Source of the DNA: Bacteroidota bacterium | Lineage (GTDB): Bacteria > Bacteroidota > Bacteroidia > Chitinophagales > Chitinophagaceae | Length of the DNA stretch: 64,000 nt | Direction: 5' to 3' | Assembly: GCA_023424015.1 (NCBI GenBank) | Contig: JAFAEM010000010.1 | Coordinates: forward strand, 1 to 64,000 | Shown here: positions 28,536-38,121 of the stretch, in pieces | Layout: each line of letters opens with the position of its first letter | How positions within the stretch are numbered: the stretch's first letter is position 1 | Notes under the pieces: generated by a model | What the model was told of the DNA's origin: nothing | Databases searched by the model: none | The model's input: only the letters and a program-made list of their open reading frames with translations | Program-made: the position numbers and the translations under genes

Positions 28536-29551
28536 TGACGAAGTTAAAAGTTGCGTTGATCGGCGCGGGAAAGATGGGTATCTCCCATCTTTCGATTTTA
28601 GGAGCTCATAAAGAAGTAGACCTGGTGGGCGTTTGTGACACTTCAAAGATGGTGAATGACTTTCTGACGAAGTATGGCAAATTCAACTGCTTTACCGATT
28701 ACAAAAAAATGCTGGCGGATACAAAACCCGACGCGGTGTTTGTAGCGGTGCCAACCAAGTTTCACTATGATATCATTAAGGACCTGCTTGAAAAAGGTGT
28801 ACATGTCTTTGCCGAAAAACCTTTTTGCCTCACGGTAGCGCAGGGTGAAGAACTGGTGAAACTGGCTGCAGCAAAAAAACTTGTTAACCAGATCGGTTAC
28901 CATAATAAGTTTGTGGGCACATTCCGCGAAGTGAAAAAGATCGTAACCAGTGGCGCCCTGGGTAATATCTACCACTTTATTGGTGAGGCCTATGGACCGG
29001 TGGTGACCAATAAAAAACAGGATACCTGGCGTTCCGATCCATCGGAGGGTGGCGGTTGCCTGCTGGATTATGCTTCGCATGTGATCGACCTTATCAATGA
29101 TATTTTATCACCGGTAGCGGCTGCTAAGGGCAGTCTTTTAAAATCAGTGTACTCCGCCAATGTGGAAGACGCGGTTTATTCGCTGCTTGAATTGTCATCA
29201 GGTGTAAGTGGTGTGCTCTCTGTGAACTGGAGTGATGATACTTACCGGAAAATGTCGACCTCCGTTACGATCATCGGCACAAAAGGTAAGATCATTTCAG
29301 ATGCCAATGAGTTGAAGGTATTTTATAAGGACTCAAATTTCCCCGCCGGCTATTCAAAGGGATGGAATGTGAAATATATCACCGAGCTCACCGAAGATGT
29401 GGACTTTTACCTGCGGGGTGAAGAATATTCAGCACAGGTGGATTATTTTGTAAAAGCCGCACTGGGCAAGGTGCCCAATACGATCAACACATTTGAAAGC
29501 GCCTGGTACACCGACCGCGCCATTTCACTCATTAAAAACAGTTCAAAATAA
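28535..29551 (+). CDS. Gfo/Idh/MocA-family oxidoreductase
   Basis: A 338-residue NAD(P)-dependent dehydrogenase. The N-terminal Rossmann motif is ALIGAGKMGISHLSIL, then VAVPTKFHYDII and the conserved HVFAEKPFCLT (EKP). A C-terminal substrate domain carries GGGCLLDYASHVIDLI, with the His typical of sugar-active members. It probably oxidises or reduces a nucleotide sugar used by the neighbouring transferases. The start overlaps the previous stop by one base. Confidence 0.87.
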   Translation: MTKLKVALIGAGKMGISHLSILGAHKEVDLVGVCDTSKMVNDFLTKYGKFNCFTDYKKMLADTKPDAVFVAVPTKFHYDIIKDLLEKGVHVFAEKPFCLTVAQGEELVKLAAAKKLVNQIGYHNKFVGTFREVKKIVTSGALGNIYHFIGEAYGPVVTNKKQDTWRSDPSEGGGCLLDYASHVIDLINDILSPVAAAKGSLLKSVYSANVEDAVYSLLELSSGVSGVLSVNWSDDTYRKMSTSVTIIGTKGKIISDANELKVFYKDSNFPAGYSKGWNVKYITELTEDVDFYLRGEEYSAQVDYFVKAALGKVPNTINTFESAWYTDRAISLIKNSSK

Positions 29552-29557
29552 TACCCG

Positions 29558-30430
29558 ATGGAAAGAATACTTTTTGGAGACAACCAATTCTTCGCGGTCA
29601 ATCATATTTCGGATGAGAAGTCAAGGGCACAGTCGATCCGGTTCAAGGACGACCAGGCCATCATCAAAACACTCGATGATGCCCGTGACGCCGGCATCAA
29701 TACTTTCATGTGTACCACCCATGACCGCATCGCCAATATTTGCAACATTATCCGGTCGGAACCTGAAAAATATAAAGACTTCTCGATCTTTCCCTGTATG
29801 CCCTATGCGCATAAATATGCCAATGCTGTTACCGAACTTGGCGTTGTGGGAGCACTCAAACAATATGTGCCTGGTAATTTCTTCGGGTCTTTGTTTAAAG
29901 GAGGAATGGCGTATTTATCGAAGGACTACCTCTCCATCATGGAGCTGCTGGTAGATTCGGAAATGAAAATGTTCAAAGGCATTAAAACCCCGGTGATTTT
30001 TTTGCAAAACGTGATCACTGATCTGTTGCTGGGTTTGCGGGCAACGGAAGTGCTGGCCGCATTTCATCACTATATCAAAAAGAAATACGATGCTGAAGCA
30101 GGTTTTATCACCATGAACATGCCTATGTTACTCGATGAACTGGAGAAATCCGGCATTAAAAACCCGGTCATTTGTTCTTCGATCAACAAAGCTGGTTTCC
30201 GGATGTCGGGTGGAAAGGAATTGTATGAAAAAACCCTGCAAACAAGAAAGGTAAGGGCTATTGCCATGCAGGTATTGGGTGGTGGCGCCATATCGCCCAA
30301 AGATGCGATCGAATATGTGTGCAGTCTCCCTAATATTGAGTCCATATTATTTGGCGCCTCTTCCCGCGCAAACATTCACGAAACCGCCGGTCTGATCCGC
30401 CGGTTCGACGGGGAAAAAGTAAGCGTTTAA
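29558..30430 (+). CDS. Aldo/keto reductase-like TIM-barrel protein of unknown role
   Basis: A 290-residue protein not assigned to a named family. The N-terminus GDNQFFAVNHISDEKS, the central KTLDDARDAGINTFMCTTHDR and the C-terminal ILFGASSRANIHET follow the pattern of a (beta/alpha)8 barrel, and the last motif resembles the cofactor-binding end of aldo/keto reductases. The catalytic Tyr/Lys/His set of true AKRs is not evident. It lies six bases after the Gfo/Idh/MocA gene and closes the operon, so a step in sugar-donor synthesis is likely but unproven. Confidence 0.6.
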   Translation: MERILFGDNQFFAVNHISDEKSRAQSIRFKDDQAIIKTLDDARDAGINTFMCTTHDRIANICNIIRSEPEKYKDFSIFPCMPYAHKYANAVTELGVVGALKQYVPGNFFGSLFKGGMAYLSKDYLSIMELLVDSEMKMFKGIKTPVIFLQNVITDLLLGLRATEVLAAFHHYIKKKYDAEAGFITMNMPMLLDELEKSGIKNPVICSSINKAGFRMSGGKELYEKTLQTRKVRAIAMQVLGGGAISPKDAIEYVCSLPNIESILFGASSRANIHETAGLIRRFDGEKVSV

Positions 30431-30458
30431 AATTTTACCTCACATAGTTTAATGGTTT

Positions 30459-30491
30459 GAAAACGGAACTTTGATAAACAAGGTTCCGTTT
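30459..30491. terminator. Intrinsic terminator of the polysaccharide operon
   Basis: Perfect ten-base arms AAAACGGAAC (30459-30468) and GTTCCGTTTT (30482-30491) with a 13-base loop lie 29 bases after the last operon gene. The stem itself ends in TTTT on both strands, so it could also serve the convergent gene at 30576. Confidence 0.7.
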
Positions 30492-30575
30492 TCTGTTTTA
30501 GAATAATGCCAGGTCATTGTGGCATTCTGTATTGCATAATACTACGGCATTAAAAACAGGCTATCGAACTATCGG

Positions 30576-31241
30576 TTAATATTGATTTAGTAAGGGCAGG
30601 ATCCCGGTAATATACGCGCTGGCATTGTTCTCTACCGGCCTAAATGTGTGCTTTCGCTTGCCAACAATATCAGGGCCAAAACGAATGGTAAACCTGCCCC
30701 TGACACTTCTGGTTGTAAATGCTTCGCAATTTTCCGTTTTGGAGAGCTTTATTAATTTCTCAGCATTGTACAAAAGGTACTCGTTCGTAACACACAGGTC
30801 ATAAGAGACGTTTATTACTGTTTTCCCTTCAGAATCTTCGCTCTCTGTTTCCCCGGACTCTTCAAACCTTGCGTCCAACAACCATATTACAATTGCCAAT
30901 CCGGCTCCCTTTTCCTTCATCAGGGCATGCACATTGCTGTCCAACTGACTGCTCTTAAATAATATTCCGGGAATCCGTATGGGCTCCTCATTTGCTATAG
31001 TTTTTACTTTATCTGCGAGGTATATGCTGAGACTGTCTGTGAGTTCTTTAAACAGGCTTCGTTTGTTAGTCCGCGCCCTCATCGTCATCGCATCAAATGA
31101 ATTGATGATTAGAATTCGCTGCCTGGTCTGACTTGCAGAGAATATATTATTCTGATTCGTGGACGGAGTAAATGTTGTGTCTTGCTGTGAGAAAGCCTCA
31201 GTAGCTATAAATAGGAAAATAATCAGCAACTGCTTTTGCAT
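30576..31241 (-). CDS. Exported hypothetical protein
   Basis: A 221-residue protein from the ATG at 31241 with a clear signal peptide (MQKQLLIIFLFIATEAFSQ). The mature part begins with a disordered Gln/Thr/Ser stretch, then ILIINSFDAMTMRARTNKRSLF and later VSYDLCVTNEYLLYNAEKL. No family is recognised. A/T content is higher than in the polysaccharide operon. It is convergent with that operon across the 30459-30491 terminator and divergent from the beta-barrel gene. Confidence 0.6.
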   Translation of the reverse strand: MQKQLLIIFLFIATEAFSQQDTTFTPSTNQNNIFSASQTRQRILIINSFDAMTMRARTNKRSLFKELTDSLSIYLADKVKTIANEEPIRIPGILFKSSQLDSNVHALMKEKGAGLAIVIWLLDARFEESGETESEDSEGKTVINVSYDLCVTNEYLLYNAEKLIKLSKTENCEAFTTRSVRGRFTIRFGPDIVGKRKHTFRPVENNASAYITGILPLLNQY

Positions 31242-31613
31242 CTGGCTCAATTGTTATCGGGACAATTCAAATTACGCCGGGTTACCAAACCTGGACAACT
31301 ATGATTGGTAATTGGCTTGCGGGGTTTGGCAGCCGGGTTGAAATATCATATAACCACTACCGCGTTGCCAGTAATATTATGTTAATCCTAAATCGAAAGT
31401 ATCTAACTACCAACTCAAGAACCCGGACAATCAATTTATACCTGGAGCAAGGTCAATCCTCTATATACCTTGTGAAGTCGTGAAAAGAAAATACACGACC
31501 ACGAACTATGTTTTAAAAGATGATTACAAAGGAAATACCTGAAAATCCTTTAACAGAGTAAGGCGCCAATGCCGAAAAGCGAAACGAGTAGGCTACCATC
31601 TAAACTTCCTCAT
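31242..31613. other. Divergent spacer, no feature recognised
   Basis: This 372-base, A/T-rich spacer separates the divergent hypothetical and beta-barrel genes. No TAnnTTTG box, hairpin or repeat was recognised. A 60-codon frame at 31301-31483 has no credible start context or composition. Confidence 0.5.
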
Positions 31614-32261
31614 ATGAAAAAGTCTTTAACCTTTTTAGCAGTTCCTGCGTTGTTTTTCTCATTCGTCACCTACGGTCAAAAAGCTGTTTTCGGCTTTACA
31701 GCCGGGGCTACGCTTGCAAATCTCCACGTCAAAGAAGGTAGCTCGAATTATAGCCCTGATAGTAAAGTGGGTGTTACCGCCGGAGTATTGGCGGATATCC
31801 CTATTGCTGACAATTTCAATTTTCAGCCAGCTATCAACTATGTTCAGAAAGGCGCCAAAACTGACGAGCCAGATTTTAACTATGAAAGTAAACTTACCGT
31901 CCACTATGTTGAAATCCCCCTGAACTTCCTTTTTAAGCCCGAAATGACCAACATGCAATTGTTTGTCGGGGCAGGGCCATCTATTGCGTTTGCTTTGTCA
32001 GGGAAAGAAAAAGAAAACGATAACGGGGTTAGAAGCACTTATAAGTTTAAGTTCGGCGACGATCCCGACGAGCATGATATGCGGAGAGCGGATATCGGTG
32101 CAAATTTTATTGCAGGTATTGAAACCAAAACAGGTTTTATCGCGGCGGTTAACTACAATCTCGGTCTATCCAATCTTGTACCAGGCGGTTCTGACGACGG
32201 CAGCGTTAAAAACAGATACCTCGGTTTAAGGATCGGGTATCTGCTGAAAGGTGGAAAATAA
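31614..32261 (+). CDS. PorT-like outer-membrane beta-barrel protein
   Basis: A 215-residue exported protein. Signal peptide MKKSLTFLAVPALFFSFVTYGQ, then alternating strands such as AVFGFTAGATLANLHV, FQPAINYVQKGAK, YVEIPLNFLFKP and the terminal NRYLGLRIGYLLKGGK. This is the OMP_b-brl_2 pattern common in Bacteroidota. The start is the ATG at 31614; the longer frame adds 15 residues before the signal peptide. Function is unknown; it precedes the T9SS-exported giant protein, which it faces. Confidence 0.82.
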   Translation: MKKSLTFLAVPALFFSFVTYGQKAVFGFTAGATLANLHVKEGSSNYSPDSKVGVTAGVLADIPIADNFNFQPAINYVQKGAKTDEPDFNYESKLTVHYVEIPLNFLFKPEMTNMQLFVGAGPSIAFALSGKEKENDNGVRSTYKFKFGDDPDEHDMRRADIGANFIAGIETKTGFIAAVNYNLGLSNLVPGGSDDGSVKNRYLGLRIGYLLKGGK

Positions 32262-32397
32262 AAAGAATTCGCTTGTTACCGGGCAAAAAGGGGTATGAAA
32301 TAAATCCAATGAGCTATCAAACGATTTTGAGAATGCTAACGTTTTAACTTTCGTCAAAACTCGACTGGGTGATATGCAGGGATTGATCGTTCTTTTT

Positions 32398-32429
32398 AAA
32401 AAACAAGCCGCCCGGTTTCCCGGGCGGCT
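32398..32429 (-). terminator. Intrinsic terminator of the PKD-repeat gene
   Basis: Arms AGCCGCCCGG (32406-32415) and CCGGGCGGCT (32420-32429) form a ten-base G/C stem with a four-base loop. Read on the minus strand it is followed by TGTTTTTT, a textbook intrinsic terminator 24 bases after the stop codon. Confidence 0.88.
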
Positions 32430-32452
32430 GTATGTATGAATAAGAGTACGGA

Positions 32453-35400
32453 TTACATCTTTAAGAACTTCGCCGTGATCTTCTTCTTGCCAAAGCTGGC
32501 GATCTGTACGATATAGGTACCGGGTTTGAGTCGGGTTACATCGATCGAAGTAGTAAAGGCTCCCACTGGCTTGTTAACCACAACCGGGGGCACTACCATT
32601 TTGCCGGTCATATCATATACACTCAGTTCTGCCCTTTCAGCCTTATCACCCAGTAACCTGATATTAACGATATCTGTGGCAGGATTCGGATACAGGGCCA
32701 CCGGGGTAGTATAGCTTCTGAAATTGTCGATCACGGTCACTTTTACATCTGCGGTACCCACACCATTGCGGTTGTCTCTTACCGTCACACGGAATACATA
32801 CTCACCAATCTCCAGGTTGCTGACCGTAATGCTCACACCTGATGTGGCCGACATGGTCGACGCTGAAGGCCCACTCATCTGGCGCCAGGTATATGTCACA
32901 ATATTTCCATCCGGATCGTTAGATGCGGAAGCATCAAGTGTCGCAGTGTTAGAAGTCACCACAACCACCTGGTCGGTACCAGCATTGGCAGTCGGTCTCC
33001 GGTTGGCTACATTATTCACCGTCACTGTCACCGTAGTGGAAGAAAGAGCGTTGTTATTATCACGAACCGTGAGACGATAAGTATATACACCCACTACCAG
33101 GTCGCTGACCGTGATGCTTACACCTGTGGTCGACGAAAGGGTTGATGTAGAAGGACCCGACACCTGCTGCCACTGGTAGCGGGTGATGGTGCCGTCAGGA
33201 TCGGTAGATGCGGCCCCGCTCAGGTTTGTGGAATTAGTGGGCAGCGTGATTGTTCTGTTTGCGCCGGCATTGGCTACAGGAGCCTGGTTAGCCGGTGCAT
33301 TCACCGTTACAGTCACATCATCTGTATCGGTAGCATCATCATTATCTCTTACTGTAAGCCTGAAGACGTACACTCCTGCCTGCAGGTTACTTACTGTTAT
33401 GTTCATGGTATTAGTCGCCGACAACGTAGCTGTAGACGGACCACTTACCTGCCTCCACCCATAGCTGGCGATCGTACCATCGGGATCCGATGAACCACTA
33501 CCGCTCAGTGAGGTTGAACTGGCAGGCTGGGTAATTGTTTTATTAGCCCCTGCATTAGCGATCGGTGCCTGGTTTGGCGCGGGATTAACCGTCACCGTCA
33601 CATCATCTGTATCGGTTGCGTCATCATTATCTCTTACCGTAAGCCTGAAGATGTACACACCTGCCTGCAGGTTTCCTGCCGTAATGTTCATGGTATTGGT
33701 AGCCGACAGTGTAGCCGTAGATGGACCACTTACCTGTCTCCATCCATAACTGGCAATGGTGCCATCAGGATCGGACGAACCACTTCCATACAGCGGAGTA
33801 GAATTGGTCGGTAACGTAATTATTCTGTTTCCACCAGCGTTGGCGACCGGTGCCTGGTTGGGCGCAGCATTTACTCTTACAATCACTTCATCCGATCCTG
33901 AAACACCTTCATTGTCGGTAACGGTCAAACGGAAGGTGTAAACACCAGCCTGCAAATTACTCACCGTAATGCTGGCAGTATTAGTAGCCGACAGCGTTGA
34001 AGCTGCCGGACCGCTGACCTGGCGCCAGCTATATCTAGCTATAGAACCATCGGCATCCGAAGAACCCGAACCATTCAGGGTTGTCGAATTGGTTGGCAGG
34101 GTGATAGTACGATTAGATCCGGCATTTGCTACTGGAGCCTGGTTAGGTGCCCGGTTGACGGTTACGGTTACCAGATCGGTATCAGTGCCACCGTCATCAT
34201 CCGTTACAGCCAGCCGATAAGTGTACACACCTGCCTGCAGGTCGCTGACCGTGATATTGGCCGTATTGGTTGCCGACAATGTGGAAGTTGACGGACCATT
34301 CACCTGAACCCACTGATAGCTTGCGATATTACCATCTGCATCTGAAGAACCGCTACCATTTAATGTTGCGGAATTAGTTGGCAGTGTAATCGTGCGGTTA
34401 GTACCTGCATTAGCGGATGGAGGCTGGTTGGTCGCGCCATTATTTACCGTTACAGTTACATTATCAATATCTGTCGCGTTATCATTGTCTGTTACAGTTA
34501 ATCTGAATGTATACACACCGGCCTGCAAATTACTAACAGTAATATTGGCTGTGTTCGTAGCTGACAGCGTAGAAGTTGAAGGTCCGCTTATCTGCTGCCA
34601 CAAATAACTGCTGATGGCACCATCAGGGTCTGATGAACCCGAGCCATTCAGTGTTGCAGTGTTAGTTGGCAAAGTAACGGTGCGGTTAGGACCGGCATTA
34701 GCCACCGGAGCCTGGTTGGGAGCGGCATTCACTGTTACCGTCACGATATCAGTTGAAGTTGCGTTGTTATTATCTCTTACAGTCAGGCGATAAGAATACA
34801 CACCTTCCTGCAGGTTGCTCACAGTAATACTTGCTGTATTGGTCGCTGATAGCGTTGAGGTAGACGGGCCACTGACTTGCTCCCACAGGTAACTGGCAAT
34901 GCTGCCATCGGGATCGGATGAACCCGAACCGTTGAGGTTAGCTGAGTTGACCGGCAATGTTACCGATCGATTATTCCCGGCATTAGCAACCGGAGCCTGG
35001 TTAGTCGGCGCTTCGTTAACTGTTACAGTTACTTCGTCTGTATCCGTTGCGTTATCATTATCTGTTACTGTTAACCTGAACGTATACACGCCAGCACTCA
35101 AATCGCTTATCGTGATGGCTGATGTATTCGTAGCGGAAAAATTCGCATTCGAAGGTCCATTCACCTGTTGCCAGCTGTAGCCTGTAATAGTCCCATCGGG
35201 ATCTGATGAAGAATTCCCATTGAGGTTGACAGAACTGGTCGGTAGCGTGATATTACGATTTGAACCAGCATTAGCCACCGGTGCCTGGTTGGCTGGTGCA
35301 CTATTTACAGTTATTGTTACTTCGTCAGTATCTGTCGCGTTATTATTATCTGTTACGGTTAACCTGAACGTATACACACCTGCACGCAGATCGCTTACCG

Positions 35401-37708
35401 TGATAGCCGATGTATTCGTAGCAGAGAAAGTCGCATTGGCCGGACCATTCACCTGCTGCCAGCGGTATGTAACAATCGTACCATCAGCATCAGTAGAGGC
35501 ATTACCACTCAGGTCGACCGAGCTGGTTGGCAGCGTAATGGATCGGTTTGAACCAGCATTAGCCACCGGTGCCTGGTTGGCAGCCGCGTTCACCGTTACA
35601 GTTACGGTTGCAGAAGAGGTCTCATCATCATTATCAGTTACTGTCAGGCGATAAGTATATACACCTTCGCGCAGGTTGCTTACTGTAATGTTTGCGGTAT
35701 TCCTGGCTGATAAAGTTGAGGTAGACGGTCCACCCACTTGCTCCCAAAGATAGCTGGCTATCGTACCATCAGGGTCTGTGGAAGCGCTGCCATTCAGGCT
35801 GGCAGAATTAACCGGCAATGTGATCGTGCGGTTGGAACCAGCATCCGCCGTTGGTGGCTGGTTAGTCGTGCTCGAAGCATTAACAGTAACCGTAACTGTA
35901 GCCGTTGCAGTCGCACTGGCGTTGTCAGTAACAGTCAGCCTGTAAGTATATACACCTTCACGCAGGTTGCTCACCGTAATATTAGCTGTATTGGTAGCGG
36001 ATAGCGTGGATGTAGAGGGTCCACTCACCTGTTGCCAGAGATAGCTGCTGATCGTTCCATCAGGATCAGAAGAAGCGCTACCGTTAAGATTAGCTGTACT
36101 GGTAGGTAAAGTAATCGTTTGATTTGAACCTGCATTGGCTACCGGTGATTGGTTATTACCATTAGCAGCAGGGATGCTGATATTATTGGATAACAGGTAA
36201 GCGCCATCGCTACCACGGCCCTGGATCGCCAAAGGCAGGGGCTGGCGATAGCCTGTACTATCTTTAATAACGACATACAATGAATAAGTTCCCTGGGGTA
36301 TACCCGATCTGTTGAACACATCAGTCGCGGTGGTCGCAGTGGTAGAAGGTAAAAATAATTTCGGCTTAAACGAAGAAGTGCCCGACCAGACAACAGTAGA
36401 CCCGTTACGCAATTCATAGGTCACTTTCCAGTCTTCATAAGTTGGTGCCACACCAATATTTCTCCAGTTGAGATTCACCGTCAGGTTCGACGAGGTCGCT
36501 GTTGCCGAACCACCTGTAAGTTCTATCCGGTAGCCGGCTCTTTTGAATGCACGACGGATATTCTCTTTCACGGTAGTGCTGCTGGGTTGCGCACCCCAGT
36601 TACCATTACCTACAGAGGTCGCGTGGTACAGGATCACCTGGTTCTCAAGATCCGACATGTCCAGGCTGGCTGGCATGGGTTCTCCTGTTACGGGTGCGTA
36701 TTTATATTTTTCAAGAATATAAGTTTTAAAGGGAGCCGAACCATTATAGGTTTGGTTATTGCTGGCCATTAACCTGTCGAGATAGGTATCGGTGGCACCC
36801 CACTGGTCACGGCGATAGCCTACTGCACCCCATTTGTTGCGGGCGGTGAGGGCGTAATAAGAAACCTCGGCAGGTACACCAAAAAGGGAAATGCCAGTGT
36901 ATCCTCCGTCATATCCTGCCACCATCATTACCAGTGGCCAGTTCTGAAACACTTCTGTATGCAGGTCAATGATCTCCTTAAAAGTCTGCGTTGTGGGTTG
37001 GCGACCGGTGGGGTATGCATTAAAATCGCATATTTCACCGCTATGCCACTCACCCCAGTTACCATAGCCCCTGATGTCGATGCAATATATCACATCACGG
37101 TAATTGACACGCTTGCCGGCATGCGGGCCCGATGATGGAGTATATGAGCCTGTCATGATATGGTCGTTGAGCGCTTCATGAAGTGCCCTGAGACGGCCCA
37201 GGTAATTGGGACTGTTCCAGTTGGGCACCCATACCCTGTTTCCACTCAGCCAGTCGCGGCTATTAGTGGCCTCGGCCTGCATCAGGGTGTGCAGGTATTG
37301 CGGATAAGACGAAGTCCCCCCGTCGTACGACACATACCCACCATCAGAGTAGTGGGTCATGATACCAAAGGAAAACTTCTGTCCTTTGTTGATCGCACTA
37401 TTTATAAGGTTGTCAAAATAGGACCAGTTATAAGAGCCCTGGGTAGCTCCTTCGAGTCGCGCCCATTCAAACCTGTAATACAGGTCGGGCGATTCGAGGT
37501 TATTAGACTCTGTCGGATAATTGATTCTCGCGGTTCCATTATGCCACTGCTCTGCACCACGACCCGGTGCAATAAAATCAGGGTCACTATAAGGAATGGC
37601 GTTAAAGGAAAAATTGGCGGTGCCTTGAGATAAGGCCAGATTGGAAATAAATAAAATTGCTACTGTTAGCGGAATACACAGATTTCTGCCAGGGTAAAAT
37701 AGCTTCAT
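32453..37708 (-). CDS. T9SS-secreted DUF4832-type protein with twelve PKD-like domains
   Basis: A 1751-residue secreted protein. Signal peptide (residues 1-28, ending LALSQ). Residues ~30-390 look like a TIM-barrel glycoside-hydrolase-type domain: YRFEWARLEGATQGSYNW and RGYGNWGEWHSGE are typical of DUF4874/DUF4832 proteins. A beta-sandwich (~395-515) follows. Residues ~521-1662 are twelve PKD/REJ-like beta domains of 92-96 residues, each opening NQAPVANAG and containing SDPDG and GVYTFRLTV. The last ~89 residues are a T9SS type A sorting domain (VALYPNPATD...GTYIVQIASFGKKKITAKFLKM). It lies between the export locus and the initiating sugar transferase, so it may act on or be displayed with the exopolysaccharide; this is inference. 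Confidence 0.88.
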   Translation of the reverse strand: MKLFYPGRNLCIPLTVAILFISNLALSQGTANFSFNAIPYSDPDFIAPGRGAEQWHNGTARINYPTESNNLESPDLYYRFEWARLEGATQGSYNWSYFDNLINSAINKGQKFSFGIMTHYSDGGYVSYDGGTSSYPQYLHTLMQAEATNSRDWLSGNRVWVPNWNSPNYLGRLRALHEALNDHIMTGSYTPSSGPHAGKRVNYRDVIYCIDIRGYGNWGEWHSGEICDFNAYPTGRQPTTQTFKEIIDLHTEVFQNWPLVMMVAGYDGGYTGISLFGVPAEVSYYALTARNKWGAVGYRRDQWGATDTYLDRLMASNNQTYNGSAPFKTYILEKYKYAPVTGEPMPASLDMSDLENQVILYHATSVGNGNWGAQPSSTTVKENIRRAFKRAGYRIELTGGSATATSSNLTVNLNWRNIGVAPTYEDWKVTYELRNGSTVVWSGTSSFKPKLFLPSTTATTATDVFNRSGIPQGTYSLYVVIKDSTGYRQPLPLAIQGRGSDGAYLLSNNISIPAANGNNQSPVANAGSNQTITLPTSTANLNGSASSDPDGTISSYLWQQVSGPSTSTLSATNTANITVSNLREGVYTYRLTVTDNASATATATVTVTVNASSTTNQPPTADAGSNRTITLPVNSASLNGSASTDPDGTIASYLWEQVGGPSTSTLSARNTANITVSNLREGVYTYRLTVTDNDDETSSATVTVTVNAAANQAPVANAGSNRSITLPTSSVDLSGNASTDADGTIVTYRWQQVNGPANATFSATNTSAITVSDLRAGVYTFRLTVTDNNNATDTDEVTITVNSAPANQAPVANAGSNRNITLPTSSVNLNGNSSSDPDGTITGYSWQQVNGPSNANFSATNTSAITISDLSAGVYTFRLTVTDNDNATDTDEVTVTVNEAPTNQAPVANAGNNRSVTLPVNSANLNGSGSSDPDGSIASYLWEQVSGPSTSTLSATNTASITVSNLQEGVYSYRLTVRDNNNATSTDIVTVTVNAAPNQAPVANAGPNRTVTLPTNTATLNGSGSSDPDGAISSYLWQQISGPSTSTLSATNTANITVSNLQAGVYTFRLTVTDNDNATDIDNVTVTVNNGATNQPPSANAGTNRTITLPTNSATLNGSGSSDADGNIASYQWVQVNGPSTSTLSATNTANITVSDLQAGVYTYRLAVTDDDGGTDTDLVTVTVNRAPNQAPVANAGSNRTITLPTNSTTLNGSGSSDADGSIARYSWRQVSGPAASTLSATNTASITVSNLQAGVYTFRLTVTDNEGVSGSDEVIVRVNAAPNQAPVANAGGNRIITLPTNSTPLYGSGSSDPDGTIASYGWRQVSGPSTATLSATNTMNITAGNLQAGVYIFRLTVRDNDDATDTDDVTVTVNPAPNQAPIANAGANKTITQPASSTSLSGSGSSDPDGTIASYGWRQVSGPSTATLSATNTMNITVSNLQAGVYVFRLTVRDNDDATDTDDVTVTVNAPANQAPVANAGANRTITLPTNSTNLSGAASTDPDGTITRYQWQQVSGPSTSTLSSTTGVSITVSDLVVGVYTYRLTVRDNNNALSSTTVTVTVNNVANRRPTANAGTDQVVVVTSNTATLDASASNDPDGNIVTYTWRQMSGPSASTMSATSGVSITVSNLEIGEYVFRVTVRDNRNGVGTADVKVTVIDNFRSYTTPVALYPNPATDIVNIRLLGDKAERAELSVYDMTGKMVVPPVVVNKPVGAFTTSIDVTRLKPGTYIVQIASFGKKKITAKFLKM
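32731..36155 (-). repeat. Tandem array of twelve ~285-bp PKD-domain repeats
   Basis: The coding DNA for residues ~521-1662 is a direct tandem array with unit length 276-288 bases. Units 9 and 10 (about 33575-33860 and 33290-33575) are nearly identical in protein sequence, a sign of recent duplication; the last unit (12) is the most diverged. Open frames on the opposite strand in this region are by-products of the repeats. Confidence 0.9.
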
Positions 37709-38121
37709 AGGTACTGGATTTTCACTGATACTGGATTATGAAACCTTTTTGCCTTAACCTTGACTTCAGGATTTCATATTAATTTGTTTTCTAACAAATC
37801 AACTACCCAAGATTATTTCAATTTCTTTGCCAAAAGAAGAGACGCTAAAGAAATGTGAATAAAAGGGGGATTTTTTTGGAAAGTCTACGTCGTATTTATT
37901 CTATTTCCCATACCGCCACTTATTCCAGATCAATTTTGCCTGAAAAACGCGACGGGAAGGCCCTTCCTGATATACTAAGTAGATATTCTTAGAACTAAGT
38001 AAAAACCTAAAAAAGATTTATATTTTTACGGTAGATCGGCCATGTATTAACGATCGGTTATTAGAATCAGCCCGGCCAGATTTTATTTTTTTTCGACAGA
38101 GTATATTTTATAAAAGTCACC
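37709..38121. other. Divergent regulatory spacer
   Basis: This 413-base spacer separates the PKD-repeat gene and the sugar transferase gene. It carries a TACTGGAT repeat fragment next to the former's start, a palindrome ATTTGTT-TTCT-AACAAAT at 37782-37799 similar to those near 17.0 and 18.2 kb, and a partial inverted repeat around CTAAGTAGATATTCTTAG (37975-37993). No exact TAnnTTTG box was found. Confidence 0.45.

Noticed and set aside
33183..35654. Several plus-strand open frames of 60-144 codons inside the PKD gene
   Set aside because: They are antisense to repeated coding DNA and repeat the same Val/Thr-rich composition; they arise from the domain repeats.
32731..36155. Regular ~285-base direct repeats resembling a satellite or CRISPR-like array
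   Set aside because: They are tandem PKD-like protein domains in one continuous minus-strand gene; unit length is far too long for CRISPR and there are no unique spacers.
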